In this document: positions 46,046 to 56,719 of the stretch, one piece after another
Position numbering within the stretch: position 1 is the stretch's first letter
Layout of the letters: each line of letters begins with the position of its first letter
NCBI RefSeq assembly: GCF_030268045.1
Contig: NZ_BSDC01000002.1
Coordinates: forward strand, 434,001-498,000
Reading direction: 5' to 3'
Length of the DNA: 64,000 bases
From: Geothrix edaphica
GTDB taxonomy: Bacteria; Acidobacteriota; Holophagae; Holophagales; Holophagaceae
Program-made: the position numbers and the translations under genes
The notes under the pieces: generated by a model
What the model saw: only the letters and a program-made list of their open reading frames with translations
Told to the model about the DNA's origin: nothing
Databases searched by the model: none

Positions 46046-47053
46046 ATGCGCCGCCCCGCCGCCATTCTGATACCCGCTGCGGTGGTGCTGCTTGGGCTCC
46101 CCTTCGTCGCCTGCCGGCCCAAGCCGCGGGTCCCCGGCTGGGTGCAGGCCGCCCCCGCCGACAGCGTGGCCGCCTTTTCCGGCGAGGCGGGGTGGATGCT
46201 CACCCACAAGGAGATCCAGTCCCTCATCTCCCGCGATCCCATGGTGGAGCGCGCCCTCGACCTCTTCCTCCAGAAGGCCCGCATCAATCCGCGCACCGAA
46301 ACCGGCCGGGTGACCTTCCATGTCATGGGCATGCCGCAGGAGGGCGAGCAGAACCTCCAGAAGGGCCTCGAGCACGTCCTCATCCAGCTGAACCAGTTCG
46401 CGGATCCCACCGCCCTGGTGGCCGCACTGGCCGAGTCCTTCCCCCAGGAGGGGAGCCTCCACCTCCAGGGCCGGGACTGGCCGCTCCATGTGATCCTCGA
46501 CCTGGAAACCCAGGGGACCAAGGCCCACATCCGCGCCGCCAGCGATGAGAAGGGTCAGATCTGGATCGGCTCGCTGGAGGCCCTCCAGCGCATGGCCGCC
46601 AAGGACAGCCTCGCCACCCAGCCGGACGCGGCGCTCGCCGCCGAGTGGATCAGCGCCCGGGCGCCCTTCCAGGGCTACCTCCAGCCCGAGGCCCTGCTGG
46701 ACGGATTGCGCCGGAACCTGGAGGGCAGCCTCATCAAGGACCTGCCCCAGGGCGTCCGCGCGCTCTTCTGGAGCATCACCCCGTCGGCCCAGAAGGATCA
46801 GCCCATCCGCTTCGAGCTGGCCCTGGCGGGCTCGACCGAGGGCATCAACCAGGTCACGCCCTGGCTGCAGCGCCTGGTGGCCGCCGCCAACGCCGTGCAG
46901 GCCGCCCCGGGCGCGGCCCCCCAGCTGATGCAGGAGAAGCACCGGGTGGGCCTGCGCTGCGCCCTCACCCCGGAGCAGCTCAAGCTGGTGATGGAGAAGC
47001 TTGGGCAGCCGGGCTTCTCCCTCACCCTGCCGACCGGGATCCCCAAGGCATGA
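46046..47053 (+). CDS. Putative lipoprotein of unknown function
   Basis: A 335-residue exported protein. The N-terminal hydrophobic segment ends in a lipobox-like LPFVAC, then a proline-rich start of the mature chain (RPKPRVPGW), so it is probably lipid-anchored to the outer membrane. The rest is a mixed alpha/beta protein (AAFSGEAGWMLTHKEIQSLI, WPLHVILDLETQGTKAHIRA). No family is recognised. It overlaps the sigma-factor gene by ATGA, hinting at a linked envelope-stress role. Confidence 0.72.
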   Translation: MRRPAAILIPAAVVLLGLPFVACRPKPRVPGWVQAAPADSVAAFSGEAGWMLTHKEIQSLISRDPMVERALDLFLQKARINPRTETGRVTFHVMGMPQEGEQNLQKGLEHVLIQLNQFADPTALVAALAESFPQEGSLHLQGRDWPLHVILDLETQGTKAHIRAASDEKGQIWIGSLEALQRMAAKDSLATQPDAALAAEWISARAPFQGYLQPEALLDGLRRNLEGSLIKDLPQGVRALFWSITPSAQKDQPIRFELALAGSTEGINQVTPWLQRLVAAANAVQAAPGAAPQLMQEKHRVGLRCALTPEQLKLVMEKLGQPGFSLTLPTGIPKA

Positions 47054-47643
47054 GCGCGGCGTCTCCCCAGCCCGTGGACACCTCCGGGTCTCTCCCGCCG
47101 GAGACGGAGTCCCCTGAGTACTGGATGGCCCAGCTCAAGGCCGGGCGCGAGGAGGCCCTGGCCCACCTCATGGCCCGCTTCGAGCGGCCCCTCTGCGCCT
47201 TCCTGCACCGCCGCCTCCAGGGCGAGGCCGGGGTGGTCCAGGAGCTGGCCCAGGAGGTGTTCCTCAAGTGTCTCCAGCATTGCCAGCGGTTCGAGGAGGG
47301 CCGTCCGGTGGCCGCCTGGCTTTTTACACTGGCGGCTAATGCGGCAACGGACCATCTGCGTAGACGAGGGCGAGAGGTATCCCCTCCCGAGACCTTTGAT
47401 GCTCCGGACCCCCACCAGGCTTCACCCTGGGAATCCGTGGACCAAGGCAGGCGGATCCAGGCCCTTCGCGGAGCCCTGGACGGCCTGACCCCCCGCCAGC
47501 GAGCCATGGTGCTCGCCTACTACGTCCACGAACACCCGGTGAAGCGGATCGCCCTCGATCTGGGCTGCGCAGAGGGCACCGTGAAAGCCACCTTGTTCCA
47601 AAGCCTCCAGAAACTCCGCAAGACCCTTGGACCCCAGCCATGA
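47050..47643 (+). CDS. ECF-family RNA polymerase sigma factor
   Basis: A 197-residue sigma-70 ECF factor. Region 2 is at about 45-110 (REEALAHLMARFERPL, QELAQEVFLKCLQHCQRF, VAAWLFTLAANAATDHLRRR). Region 4 is at about 140-195 (LRGALDGLTPRQRAMVLAYYVHEHPVKRIALDLGCAEGTVKATLFQSLQKLRK), shown here in split view. The start ATG overlaps the lipoprotein stop. The next gene overlaps in turn and encodes a one-helix protein likely to be its anti-sigma factor. Confidence 0.92.
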   Translation: MSAASPQPVDTSGSLPPETESPEYWMAQLKAGREEALAHLMARFERPLCAFLHRRLQGEAGVVQELAQEVFLKCLQHCQRFEEGRPVAAWLFTLAANAATDHLRRRGREVSPPETFDAPDPHQASPWESVDQGRRIQALRGALDGLTPRQRAMVLAYYVHEHPVKRIALDLGCAEGTVKATLFQSLQKLRKTLGPQP

Positions 47644-48329
47644 CCCCCGCCGACTCCCACCGAACCGATCCCAGCCTCCTCGACGAGGCCCGGGGCTTCG
47701 AGCTGCTCGAGCAGCCCGAGCTCTGGCCGGAGGATCCGGCCCGGCAGGCCGAGCTGGCCGAGCTGCTGGAGCTCCACCTGGCCCTCCGCAGCCACGGCCC
47801 GGCCCTGGCCGAGAGCCTCGCCCCCGCGCCCCGCACCCGCTGGACCGGCTCCTGGACCCTGGCCGCCGCCGCCGTCCTCCTGGTGGCCCTGGTCCCGGCC
47901 GCCTACACCATGCAGCACACCCAGAGTCTCCGCGCCCAGGCCCGGGACACGGCCCGCCTCGAGCAGCTGGCCCGCAAGCGCACCCAGGACCGCGCCTGGA
48001 TCGCCTTCTTCCGCCAGAGCTCCACCCTGCTCCAGGACTTCGAGCAGAACCCCGCCCTCTGCAAGAAGGGCGAGGAGGATCGCCGCCAGGAGCGCGAGAC
48101 GGCCATGACCCTGCTGGAGGCCAGCCATCAGCTCGCCGCCCAGGGGGCGCCTCTCCAGGAGGCCGAAGCCATCCGCGCCAGCCTGCACACCTGGCTGTCC
48201 GAGGTGGCCTTCGAGGAGGACTGCCTCAGCGTCGAGCGCGCCCGCGAGCTCCGCCAGTGGGCCGCCGCCCACAACCTGGAAGGCCAGGCCGAGCGCATGG
48301 AGCGCCGCCTGAGGGGAGACGGCGCATGA
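47640..48329 (+). CDS. One-helix membrane protein, probable anti-sigma factor
   Basis: A 229-residue protein with a short N-terminal cytoplasmic part (1-65), one transmembrane helix (TWTLAAAAVLLVALVPAAYTM approx. residues 67-88) and a periplasmic coiled-coil-like region (RDTARLEQLARKRTQDRAW) that continues in helices. It has no zinc motif, so it is not a ZAS-type anti-sigma. The 4-base overlap with the ECF sigma gene makes regulation of that sigma the likeliest role. It could also be an unrelated envelope protein. Confidence 0.7.
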   Translation: MTPADSHRTDPSLLDEARGFELLEQPELWPEDPARQAELAELLELHLALRSHGPALAESLAPAPRTRWTGSWTLAAAAVLLVALVPAAYTMQHTQSLRAQARDTARLEQLARKRTQDRAWIAFFRQSSTLLQDFEQNPALCKKGEEDRRQERETAMTLLEASHQLAAQGAPLQEAEAIRASLHTWLSEVAFEEDCLSVERARELRQWAAAHNLEGQAERMERRLRGDGA

Positions 48330-49144
48330 CCCTGGCCCTCCTGCTGGCCGTACCCGCCCTGGTGGCACCCGCCTCCCCGGAGCCCGCCGCCATCCTGCTG
48401 GCGGCCCCGGAAAGCCCCGTGGAGACCCTGTTCCGGCAGGGCCGCGACCTCCGCTACGCCCAGCGCTGGTATCAGGCCGCCCAAGCCTACCGTTCGCTCA
48501 TCCGGGAGTTCCCCGGGTCCTCCCGCGTGCCGGACGCCCGCTACTGGCTGGCCTCCAGCCTGGAGCAGGACCAGCGCTGGGACGAGGCCGCCGAGGCCTA
48601 CACCGAGTTCCTCGCGAAGCATCCCGACCAGCGGCTGCTGGGCAAGGAGGCCCGGTTGAACCGCGTGCGCTGCTGGGGCGTCCGGCAGTGGGACAGCCCC
48701 GGTGCCCAGGCGGGCCTGGCAGGGGCCCTGTCCGACGATCGCGAGGAGGTCCGCATCGCGGCCGCCCTCCAGCTGGCCAAGCGCCGGGATGGCCGCGCCG
48801 TCCCCGTACTCCAGGCCGGCCTCCGGGCCGATGCCTCCTCCGAGGCCTGCCGCCTCGCCCTGCAGGCCATGGGCGTCCAGCCCCAGGCCGCGGGCCCCGC
48901 CCAGGGCCGCTTCCTGGTGATCCGCGTGAAGGAGCGGGCCAAGGCCGAGGCCCTGACCGTGCGGCTGACCCTGGGCCTCGCCCGGGCCGTGGGCGGCTAC
49001 CTCTCGGACGAACAGCTGCGCCAGGCCCGCAGGAAGGGCGTGGACTTGGAACGCCTCATGGACCAGGCCATCAACTCCCCCAAGGGCACGGAGCTCTTCA
49101 GCCTCGATGACGGCAAGAGCACGGTCACGGTGACCGTCGAGTAG
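48326..49144 (+). CDS. Exported TPR/HEAT-repeat protein
   Basis: A 272-residue protein with a signal peptide (MTLALLLAVPALVAPASP). TPR-like helices follow (ETLFRQGRDLRYAQRWYQAAQAYRSLIREFPGSSRV, split, and DEAAEAYTEFLAKHPDQR), resembling BamD/YbgF-like tetratricopeptides. A HEAT-like repeat follows (SDDREEVRIAAALQLAKRRDGRAVPVLQAGL), then a C-terminal beta-rich end. The start overlaps the anti-sigma-like gene. It is probably a periplasmic scaffold in the same operon. Confidence 0.75.
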   Translation: MTLALLLAVPALVAPASPEPAAILLAAPESPVETLFRQGRDLRYAQRWYQAAQAYRSLIREFPGSSRVPDARYWLASSLEQDQRWDEAAEAYTEFLAKHPDQRLLGKEARLNRVRCWGVRQWDSPGAQAGLAGALSDDREEVRIAAALQLAKRRDGRAVPVLQAGLRADASSEACRLALQAMGVQPQAAGPAQGRFLVIRVKERAKAEALTVRLTLGLARAVGGYLSDEQLRQARRKGVDLERLMDQAINSPKGTELFSLDDGKSTVTVTVE

Positions 49145-49193
49145 CCGGGGCGACAGCAGGGCCGGGCCAGAGCGGCTAAGCTGATCGCTGACC

Positions 49194-50999
<1,806 letters not shown>

Positions 51000-51009
51000 T
51001 GCTGGCCTG

Positions 51010-52068
51010 ATGCTCCGCTCCGCCTTCCACTTCGACCTGCCCCCGGAACTCATCGCGCAACACCCGGCCCCGGACCGGGATGGAGCGCGGTTGCTGGTGG
51101 TGGACGCGCAGACGGGTGCCTGGTCCCATCGCGCCATCCGCGATCTGCCGCAGCTCGTGCCCGCGGGCAGCCTCTGCGTCCCCAACGACGTGCGGGTGCG
51201 CCACGCGCGCCTCTTCCTGCGGCGTAGCGGCGGCGGCGCGGGCGAGGCCCTCCTGCTGCGCAGCCTGGGCGGGGGGCGCTTCGAAGCGATGGTGAAGCCC
51301 GGGGCGCGGCTGAAGCCCGGAGCCACCGCCGCCGTGGTGGATCCCGTCTCTGGTGCCGAGCTGGCCCGCCTCGACATCCTCGAGACCCTGCCCGAAGGTC
51401 TCCGCGCCGTGCGGGTGCACGCCGAGCACGGCCTGGACTGGGACGAGATCGACCGTATCGGCCGCCTGCCCCTGCCGCCCTACATCGAGCACCTGGCTGA
51501 GGCCGAGGACGAGACCCGCTACCAGACGGTCTTCGCCGCCCGGGAAGGGGAAGCCGTGGCGGCGCCCACGGCGGGCCTCCACTTCACACCGGAGCTCATC
51601 TCAGCCCTGGAGGCCCGCGGCTGCGGCTGGCATCCGGTGCGGCTCCATGTGGGCCTCGGCACCTTCCGGCCCATGACCGCCGAGCGCCTGGAAGACCACG
51701 CCATGCACGAGGAGCGCTTCGAGATCCCCGACGCCACGGCGGGCCGGCTGGAGCCTGTCCTGCGGGATCGCTCCCGCCCCGTGCTCTGCGTGGGCACCAC
51801 CTCGCTGCGCACCCTCGAAGGCGCCTGGGATGGCTCCCGCCTCGCCCGGGAGGGTGCCACGCGGCTGTTCATCACGCCCGGCTACCGGCTGCGCACCGCC
51901 GACCACCTGCTCACCAACTTCCACCTGCCGGAAAGCACCCTCTTCGTGCTGGTGTCCGCGCTGCTAAGCCTCGAGCTCGCCCGGGCCGCCTATGCGGAGG
52001 CTGTGAGGGAGCGGTACCGCTTTTTCAGCTACGGCGATGCGATGCTGATCTTGAACGCCTATAGGTAG
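51010..52068 (+). CDS. queA: tRNA preQ1(34) S-adenosylmethionine ribosyltransferase-isomerase
   Basis: Transfers the ribosyl moiety of AdoMet to preQ1 in tRNA to make epoxyqueuosine. The 352-residue protein has the expected blocks: FDLPPELIAQHPAPDRDGARLL, VPNDVRVRHARLF, LPPYIEH, the substrate loop VAAPTAGLHFT, VGLGTFRPM and LLTNFHLPESTL. tgt and other queuosine genes are absent from the window. Its 3' end overlaps the convergent membrane-protein gene by 10 bases. Confidence 0.95.
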   Translation: MLRSAFHFDLPPELIAQHPAPDRDGARLLVVDAQTGAWSHRAIRDLPQLVPAGSLCVPNDVRVRHARLFLRRSGGGAGEALLLRSLGGGRFEAMVKPGARLKPGATAAVVDPVSGAELARLDILETLPEGLRAVRVHAEHGLDWDEIDRIGRLPLPPYIEHLAEAEDETRYQTVFAAREGEAVAAPTAGLHFTPELISALEARGCGWHPVRLHVGLGTFRPMTAERLEDHAMHEERFEIPDATAGRLEPVLRDRSRPVLCVGTTSLRTLEGAWDGSRLAREGATRLFITPGYRLRTADHLLTNFHLPESTLFVLVSALLSLELARAAYAEAVRERYRFFSYGDAMLILNAYR

Positions 52069-52406
52069 TCCACAAACTGGTGGATCACCGGGATGCGGTG
52101 CTTCTTGCCCTTGGTGGCCTGGAGAATGCTCGTCACCGACATGCCCAGGCACCAGAGCAGCCAGAGGGGCAGGAGGAACCGGATGGAGACAGCGCCGAAG
52201 ATGGGGAAGAGGCCCAGGATGAGCATGGCCAGGGTCACGGCGCACTCGGCGAAGGCCAGGATGACGCCCTGGCGCGCATGCCAGAGCAGCTCTGAATCCT
52301 CGCGGTTCCGCATGTAGGGCAGGAAGGCCCAGGGCCCCGCGTAGCACAGGATCAGGTCTCGCAGGCGCTCCCCCACGTACAGGGGGGTCGGGACATCCAG
52401 GGGCAC
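52059..52406 (-). CDS. Small DUF4870-like membrane protein
   Basis: A 115-residue protein with GTG start and GGAGG upstream. It has two or three hydrophobic segments (LILCYAGPWAFLPYM, AFAECAVTLAMLILGLFPI, LLPLWLLWCLGMSVTSIL) and DSELLWHARQGVILAFAE between the first two, a pattern typical of DUF4870/YIP1-type small membrane proteins. Function unknown. Convergent overlap with queA. Confidence 0.75.
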   Translation of the reverse strand: MPLDVPTPLYVGERLRDLILCYAGPWAFLPYMRNREDSELLWHARQGVILAFAECAVTLAMLILGLFPIFGAVSIRFLLPLWLLWCLGMSVTSILQATKGKKHRIPVIHQFVDYL

Positions 52407-52441
52407 GGCAACCTCCGGGTCGAGGATAGCCTAAGCGACGG

Positions 52442-53230
52442 TCAGCGTCCCCGCAGGACCACCAGCAGGGCCATGAGGAGCACCACCACGGCGTAGCTCT
52501 GCTTCAGCTTCGCCCCGTGCACGCGGGTGGCCACCCGGGCGCCGGCCAGGGCCCCGATGGCGAATCCCAGGGCCACACCCGCGATGACCCCCCAGGGCAG
52601 GCCGCCCTGGGCCTTGGCGTAGACGTACACGCCCGGCAGGCCGATGGGCGGCAGCAGCATGGCGAGGCTCGTGAGCTGGGCCTCGTGCTGGGTCATGCGG
52701 AACCGCGAGGCCAGCAGGGGGATCACCACCACCGCGCCGCCCAGGCCCGTGAGTCCGGAGACCACCCCGGCCAGCAGGCCGATGGGCGCCCCGGCGGTCC
52801 AGAGACCGGTAGACAGGTCCAGGGGCTCCACCGTCCGGTCCACGGGCTCCAGCTCACGCCGGAAAAAGGTCTTGAGGGCCAGGAGCACCAGGAAGGCCGC
52901 ATAGCCCCAGCGCAGGGGCTCCGAGGGAATGAGGTTGGCCACCCGGGCCCCGCCGTAGATGCCGAAGAGGAAGGCCAGCACCAGCACCCCCACCAGGCGC
53001 AGGCTCGTGTGGATGCCCCGGCTGCGGTACTGGAGCACCGCCGGCAGGCCCGTGGGCAGCAGCATGGCCGCCAGGGTGGCGCCCTGGGCGCGGTGCTGAT
53101 CCAGATGCAGCACGAGACCCAGCAGGGGCACCATCACGACGCCGCCCCCCACGCCGAAGAGGCCCGACAGCACGCCACCGCAGAGGCCTGTGCCGAGACC
53201 CGCCAGCAGATGATTTGCCTCCGGGCTCAC
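52442..53230 (-). CDS. Sulfite exporter TauE/SafE family (TSUP) permease
   Basis: A 262-residue polytopic protein with about eight membrane segments in two similar halves, each opening with a glycine-rich signature: FGVGGGVVMVPLLGL in the first and TGLGGAVVVIPLLAS in the second. TSUP proteins move sulfite, sulfoacetate, taurine or other organosulfur anions. The GTG start overlaps the esterase gene by 4 bases. Substrate unknown. Confidence 0.92.
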   Translation of the reverse strand: MSPEANHLLAGLGTGLCGGVLSGLFGVGGGVVMVPLLGLVLHLDQHRAQGATLAAMLLPTGLPAVLQYRSRGIHTSLRLVGVLVLAFLFGIYGGARVANLIPSEPLRWGYAAFLVLLALKTFFRRELEPVDRTVEPLDLSTGLWTAGAPIGLLAGVVSGLTGLGGAVVVIPLLASRFRMTQHEAQLTSLAMLLPPIGLPGVYVYAKAQGGLPWGVIAGVALGFAIGALAGARVATRVHGAKLKQSYAVVVLLMALLVVLRGR

Positions 53231-54072
53231 AGCGCCTCCAGGGGGTGGGCTTCGAAGAAGGCCCAGATGAGGTGGCTGGCGGAGAGGTCCGGCACGGGCC
53301 GATCCGCCCCCGCCACGTAGGGCCGGCCGCCGGGCCAGGCGTGCCCCATGCCCGCCACGGTCCAGAGGCCCACCTCGCAGTCGCCGCCCGTCCAGACCCG
53401 CAGGTCGTGGGCTTCCAGGGAATCCCGGACCGGCCCCTCGTGGCAGCCCATCAGGGCCGCCCAGCGGGCCAGGGCCTCCGGGGCGGCCAGGGCCGGGACG
53501 CGCCGGCCCTGGGGCCCCACGCCCCCGCCGTAGGGGATGTGCCGATCCTCCGTCCCGTGGAAGGCCAGGGTGGGCACGGGCCGGGCCGGAGCCGGGCCCC
53601 AGACCGGGGCTCCCGCCACCGCGGCGATGGCGGCCACCCAGGGCGCTTCGAGGGCCAGCCGGTAGGCCATGCGGGCCCCGTTGGAGAAGCCCGCCACGAA
53701 GAGGCGCCGGGGGTCCACCGGTGCGTGGCGATCCACCCGGTCCACCACGGCCGAGAGGAAGGCCACGTCATCCGTGTCCGGGTGCAGGGGGCAGCCCAGC
53801 CCCGGGCCGACATTCCACGCGGAGCCGCGCTCGGGATCCTCGAGGCCCGCCTCGCCGAGGGCCTGGGGGTAGGCCACCCGGAAGCCCCGCTCGTCGGCCA
53901 GGCGGCTCAGACCCGAGAGCGAGGCCATGATGCGCGCCGTGCCGCCCGTGCCGTGCAGGGCGACCACCAGGGGCAGGAACCGGCCCGCGGCTCCGGGCGG
54001 GTCGTGGACCAGGACCCGGCGGCTCTCGCCCTGCCATTCGAGCTTCAGGTAGTGGCCCTGGCCGTGCTGCAC
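53227..54072 (-). CDS. PHB depolymerase/feruloyl esterase-family hydrolase
   Basis: GTG 54072 with GGGGGA upstream is chosen; the frame stays open far upstream but that part is the shadow of the opposite gene. The 281-residue alpha/beta-hydrolase has ALHGTGG (oxyanion loop), nucleophile elbow GFSNGARMAY (Ser), Asp in HGTEDRHIPYGGG and His in GMGHAWPGG, the LpqC/esterase pattern. No signal peptide is visible, so it is cytosolic or non-classically exported. It shares its promoter region with the divergent phosphoesterase-like gene. Confidence 0.88.
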   Translation of the reverse strand: MQHGQGHYLKLEWQGESRRVLVHDPPGAAGRFLPLVVALHGTGGTARIMASLSGLSRLADERGFRVAYPQALGEAGLEDPERGSAWNVGPGLGCPLHPDTDDVAFLSAVVDRVDRHAPVDPRRLFVAGFSNGARMAYRLALEAPWVAAIAAVAGAPVWGPAPARPVPTLAFHGTEDRHIPYGGGVGPQGRRVPALAAPEALARWAALMGCHEGPVRDSLEAHDLRVWTGGDCEVGLWTVAGMGHAWPGGRPYVAGADRPVPDLSASHLIWAFFEAHPLEAL

Positions 54073-54132
54073 CGATCCCCCCCACCCGGATTCTGGGACC
54101 CCCTGTGTTCCAATGGAAGGTTGGAGGTCCCC

Positions 54133-54903
54133 GTGCAGGTCCAGCTCAACCAGGATGTGGTGCTCGACAGCCGGCGGGCCGTGTGGCTGCCCCGGCAGAA
54201 GACGCTGGTGTTGGCGGACCTCTTCTTCGGCATGGGCGCCGCCCGGCGCCGCCGGCCGGACCCCCTGCCTCCTCCGCAGCAGACGGAGATCTGGGAGCGG
54301 GTGTTCAGCCTCATCGACGACTACGCTCCCGTCCAGATCGCCCTGCTGGGGGACCTCAAGCCCAGCCAGGGCACGGTGGAAGGCGACGAGGCCGAGGAAC
54401 TGCGCACCATCTTCCGCAAGCTCAAAGGCGGCGGACGCCAGGTGGTGCAGGTGGTGGGGCACCCGGACCGCAGTGTCGGCCCCGCCCTCGAGGGCACCGG
54501 CATCCAGCCCGTGGAGCAGCACCGGGTGGGGCCCTTCACCCTGATGCACCGCCGCCGCATCTTCGTCTACCCCCGCCATGACTCGTCCCAGGGCTTCTGG
54601 ATCAATGGCGGCGTGCACCCCCTCTTCGCCGTGCCCAGCCCCGGGCCCGCGGCGGAGCCGGACTGGATGCGGCTTCCCGCCTTCCTCTACACGGGCTTCG
54701 CCCTGGTGATGCCGCCCTTCGTGAGCTACGCCCAGGGCTTCGAGGTCATCCAGGCCGAGCGCCTGCCCCGCCAGGCCCGCGCCTGGAAGCTGCTGGCGGA
54801 CCGCCTCAGTCCCCTGGAGCTGGCGGAGCTGCCGCCGGCCCCGGAGCACCTGCGCACCCTCACCCGCCCACCCCGCAAGGGCGCCCCCAAGAACGGGGAC
54901 TAG
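54133..54903 (+). CDS. Degenerate PdeM-like metallophosphoesterase
   Basis: GTG 54133 has GGAGG at 54123-54127. The 256-residue product follows the ligase-associated PdeM/metallophosphoesterase layout: VVLDSRRAVWLPRQKTLVLADL at the start, LLGDLKPSQG (Asp74) and a later WINGGVHP block. Metal-ligand positions have changed: the DxH motif reads DLF (His lost), GNHD reads VGHPD, and the late GH.H reads GGVH. It may bind but not hydrolyse phosphodiesters. No ligase gene is adjacent. Confidence 0.78.
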   Translation: MQVQLNQDVVLDSRRAVWLPRQKTLVLADLFFGMGAARRRRPDPLPPPQQTEIWERVFSLIDDYAPVQIALLGDLKPSQGTVEGDEAEELRTIFRKLKGGGRQVVQVVGHPDRSVGPALEGTGIQPVEQHRVGPFTLMHRRRIFVYPRHDSSQGFWINGGVHPLFAVPSPGPAAEPDWMRLPAFLYTGFALVMPPFVSYAQGFEVIQAERLPRQARAWKLLADRLSPLELAELPPAPEHLRTLTRPPRKGAPKNGD

Positions 54904-54909
54904 GACCGG

Positions 54910-55392
54910 CTACTTCTTCCTGGCCTTGGGCATGGGCGCGCCGCCCCGGAAGCCGCGGCCATCGTCCAGAACCAAGTCCCAGCCCAGCCGGTCGCCCTTC
55001 TTCAGGCCGATGCGCTTGAAGGTGCCCGCGGGAAACTCGACGAAGTGGCGCGCGGGGACGGTCCCCCCGTAGGTGGGGCAGTCATCGCCGCGCATGGGGC
55101 TGCACGGGGGGACATGCTCGGCCGTCTCCACCACGCGGCCCTCGGCGTCCACCCAGGCCACGTCCAGGGCGATGAGGCAGTTCTTCATCCAGATGGCGTG
55201 GCTGCCCTCCTCGCCGTAGATGAAGAACATGCAGCGGTCCTTGGCCAGGCTCTGGCGGTACATCAGGCCCTTCGCCTTCTCCTGGTCCGTGGCGGCCACC
55301 TCGGCCAGGAAGGCCGTCTGCTTGAAGGCCACGGTGCCCCCGCCCCCCGCCAGCAGGGGCAGGGACAGCAGGGCGGCGAACAGCATGCGCAT
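54910..55392 (-). CDS. DUF192 family secreted protein
   Basis: A 160-residue protein with a short signal peptide (MRMLFAALLSLPLLAGGG) and GAGGAG upstream. DUF192 signatures: EKAKGLMYRQSLAKDRCMFFIY, HAIWMKNCLIALDVAWVDAEGRV and HFVEFPAGTFKRIGLKKGDRL. Four Cys suggest a disulfide-bonded periplasmic protein. The family is widespread in bacteria and archaea without an agreed function. Confidence 0.92.
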   Translation of the reverse strand: MRMLFAALLSLPLLAGGGGTVAFKQTAFLAEVAATDQEKAKGLMYRQSLAKDRCMFFIYGEEGSHAIWMKNCLIALDVAWVDAEGRVVETAEHVPPCSPMRGDDCPTYGGTVPARHFVEFPAGTFKRIGLKKGDRLGWDLVLDDGRGFRGGAPMPKARKK

Positions 55393-55510
55393 GTCTACTC
55401 CTCAGAAGGCCATTATCAATGAAGTGCCTGCAGGCGGGCGAAGGCTTCAGGGGCCGATGATACCTCGCAGGTTGTGGCCACATGCTTCGAGCTTCCCGGC
55501 GGCCGGGGGG

Positions 55511-56719
55511 TCAGGGGCTCTCGAGCCACTCCGCCACGCGATCCACATCCCGCTCCGTGTGGAAGCCGTGGAAGGCCACCCGCAGGTAGCCCTCGCGGAC
55601 GGAGGCGAAGACGCCTCGGTGGTAGCCGGACCGGAGCAGGGCCTGGAGATGGTCCGCACCGGCGCCGCCATGGTGGAAGGCCAGGATGGACCCCAGTCGC
55701 CCCGCTTCCAGCAGGTCCCGCAGCCGGCGGCATTCCGCGGTCCAGGCTGAGTCTGCCAGCGCCTCCAGGAGCCGGACCTGGAGCCCGGCCGCATGGGCGG
55801 CGATGGCCGGGACCCCGGCCCCGTTGAGCAGACGGAGGGATTCCAGGAGGGCCGAGGCCTGGAGCAGGTTCGGCCCGCCCGGCTCCAGGGCCCGGCCATC
55901 CGGCAGCCAGGCCCGGTCGAAGTCCGTGGAGGGTCGCGAGAAGTCCGTGGCCTGCTCCACCGACAGCCAGGTGCCCGTGGGCGCCAGCGACTGCCGGAAG
56001 GCCTCGTCCGTCCACAGGAAGCCCATGCCCTGGGGCGCCAGCAGGCCCTTGTGGCCGCCCGTGGCGAAGGCCGAGAGGCCCTGCAGATCGGCTGGCACCG
56101 TGCCGGCGGCCTGGATGCCGTCCACCACGAGCCGGACCCCGCGGTCCACGCAGGCCCGCCCCAGGCGCTGAAGATCCAGCTTGAGGCCATCCTGGAAGCG
56201 CACCCAGGAAAGGGCCAGGAGGCGGGTGCGGGAACCGAGGGCGGCGATGAGCCTGGCCTCGGGGTCCGCTGCCACCGTGGGCGGCAGGCTCGACCAGGCG
56301 TCGGCCCCGGCCTGGTGCCCTTCCCAGAGGGGCACTTCGCGGAAGGTCACGCCCCGCCCCTTCAGGGCGAGCCAGGGCCAGGCGTTGGACGGGAACTCAC
56401 CCAGGGGCGCCACCACCTCGTCGCCCGGCCGCCAGGGGAAGCCCTGGGCCACCGAGACGAGGCCCGTGGAGGTGCTGGGACTGAGGCTGATGTCCTCGGA
56501 GCGGCCGCCCAGCAGGGCTGCGGCCTCGGCGCGCAGCGCCACGGGGATGCCCAGGAAGTCCTCCTCCCAGCGCACCTCCCAGGGGCGCAGCTCCTTGTGC
56601 ATGAAGGCCCGCACCGTGCGCAGCGAAGCCCGCGGCACGGGGCCCTCGGAGCAGTGCATGATCCAGAGGTGCTCCCGGTCGAGGTGGAACAGGGCGGGGT
56701 TGAGGGGCGGGGTGCTCAT
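55511..56719 (-). CDS. Class V aminotransferase (PLP-dependent)
   Basis: ATG 56719 overlaps the thyX stop (ATGA). The 402-residue protein has a fold-type I PLP layout: SLSPSTSTGLVSVAQG (phosphate-binding region), VVDGIQAAGTVPADL (PLP-ring Asp) and the Schiff-base lysine in FATGGHKGLLAPQGMGF. C-terminal helices end in the small domain. It is related to cysteine desulfurase/kynureninase-like class V enzymes. The substrate is not evident. The apparent extension of this frame to 58135 is a shadow of thyX and the transaldolase gene. Confidence 0.88.
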   Translation of the reverse strand: MSTPPLNPALFHLDREHLWIMHCSEGPVPRASLRTVRAFMHKELRPWEVRWEEDFLGIPVALRAEAAALLGGRSEDISLSPSTSTGLVSVAQGFPWRPGDEVVAPLGEFPSNAWPWLALKGRGVTFREVPLWEGHQAGADAWSSLPPTVAADPEARLIAALGSRTRLLALSWVRFQDGLKLDLQRLGRACVDRGVRLVVDGIQAAGTVPADLQGLSAFATGGHKGLLAPQGMGFLWTDEAFRQSLAPTGTWLSVEQATDFSRPSTDFDRAWLPDGRALEPGGPNLLQASALLESLRLLNGAGVPAIAAHAAGLQVRLLEALADSAWTAECRRLRDLLEAGRLGSILAFHHGGAGADHLQALLRSGYHRGVFASVREGYLRVAFHGFHTERDVDRVAEWLESP

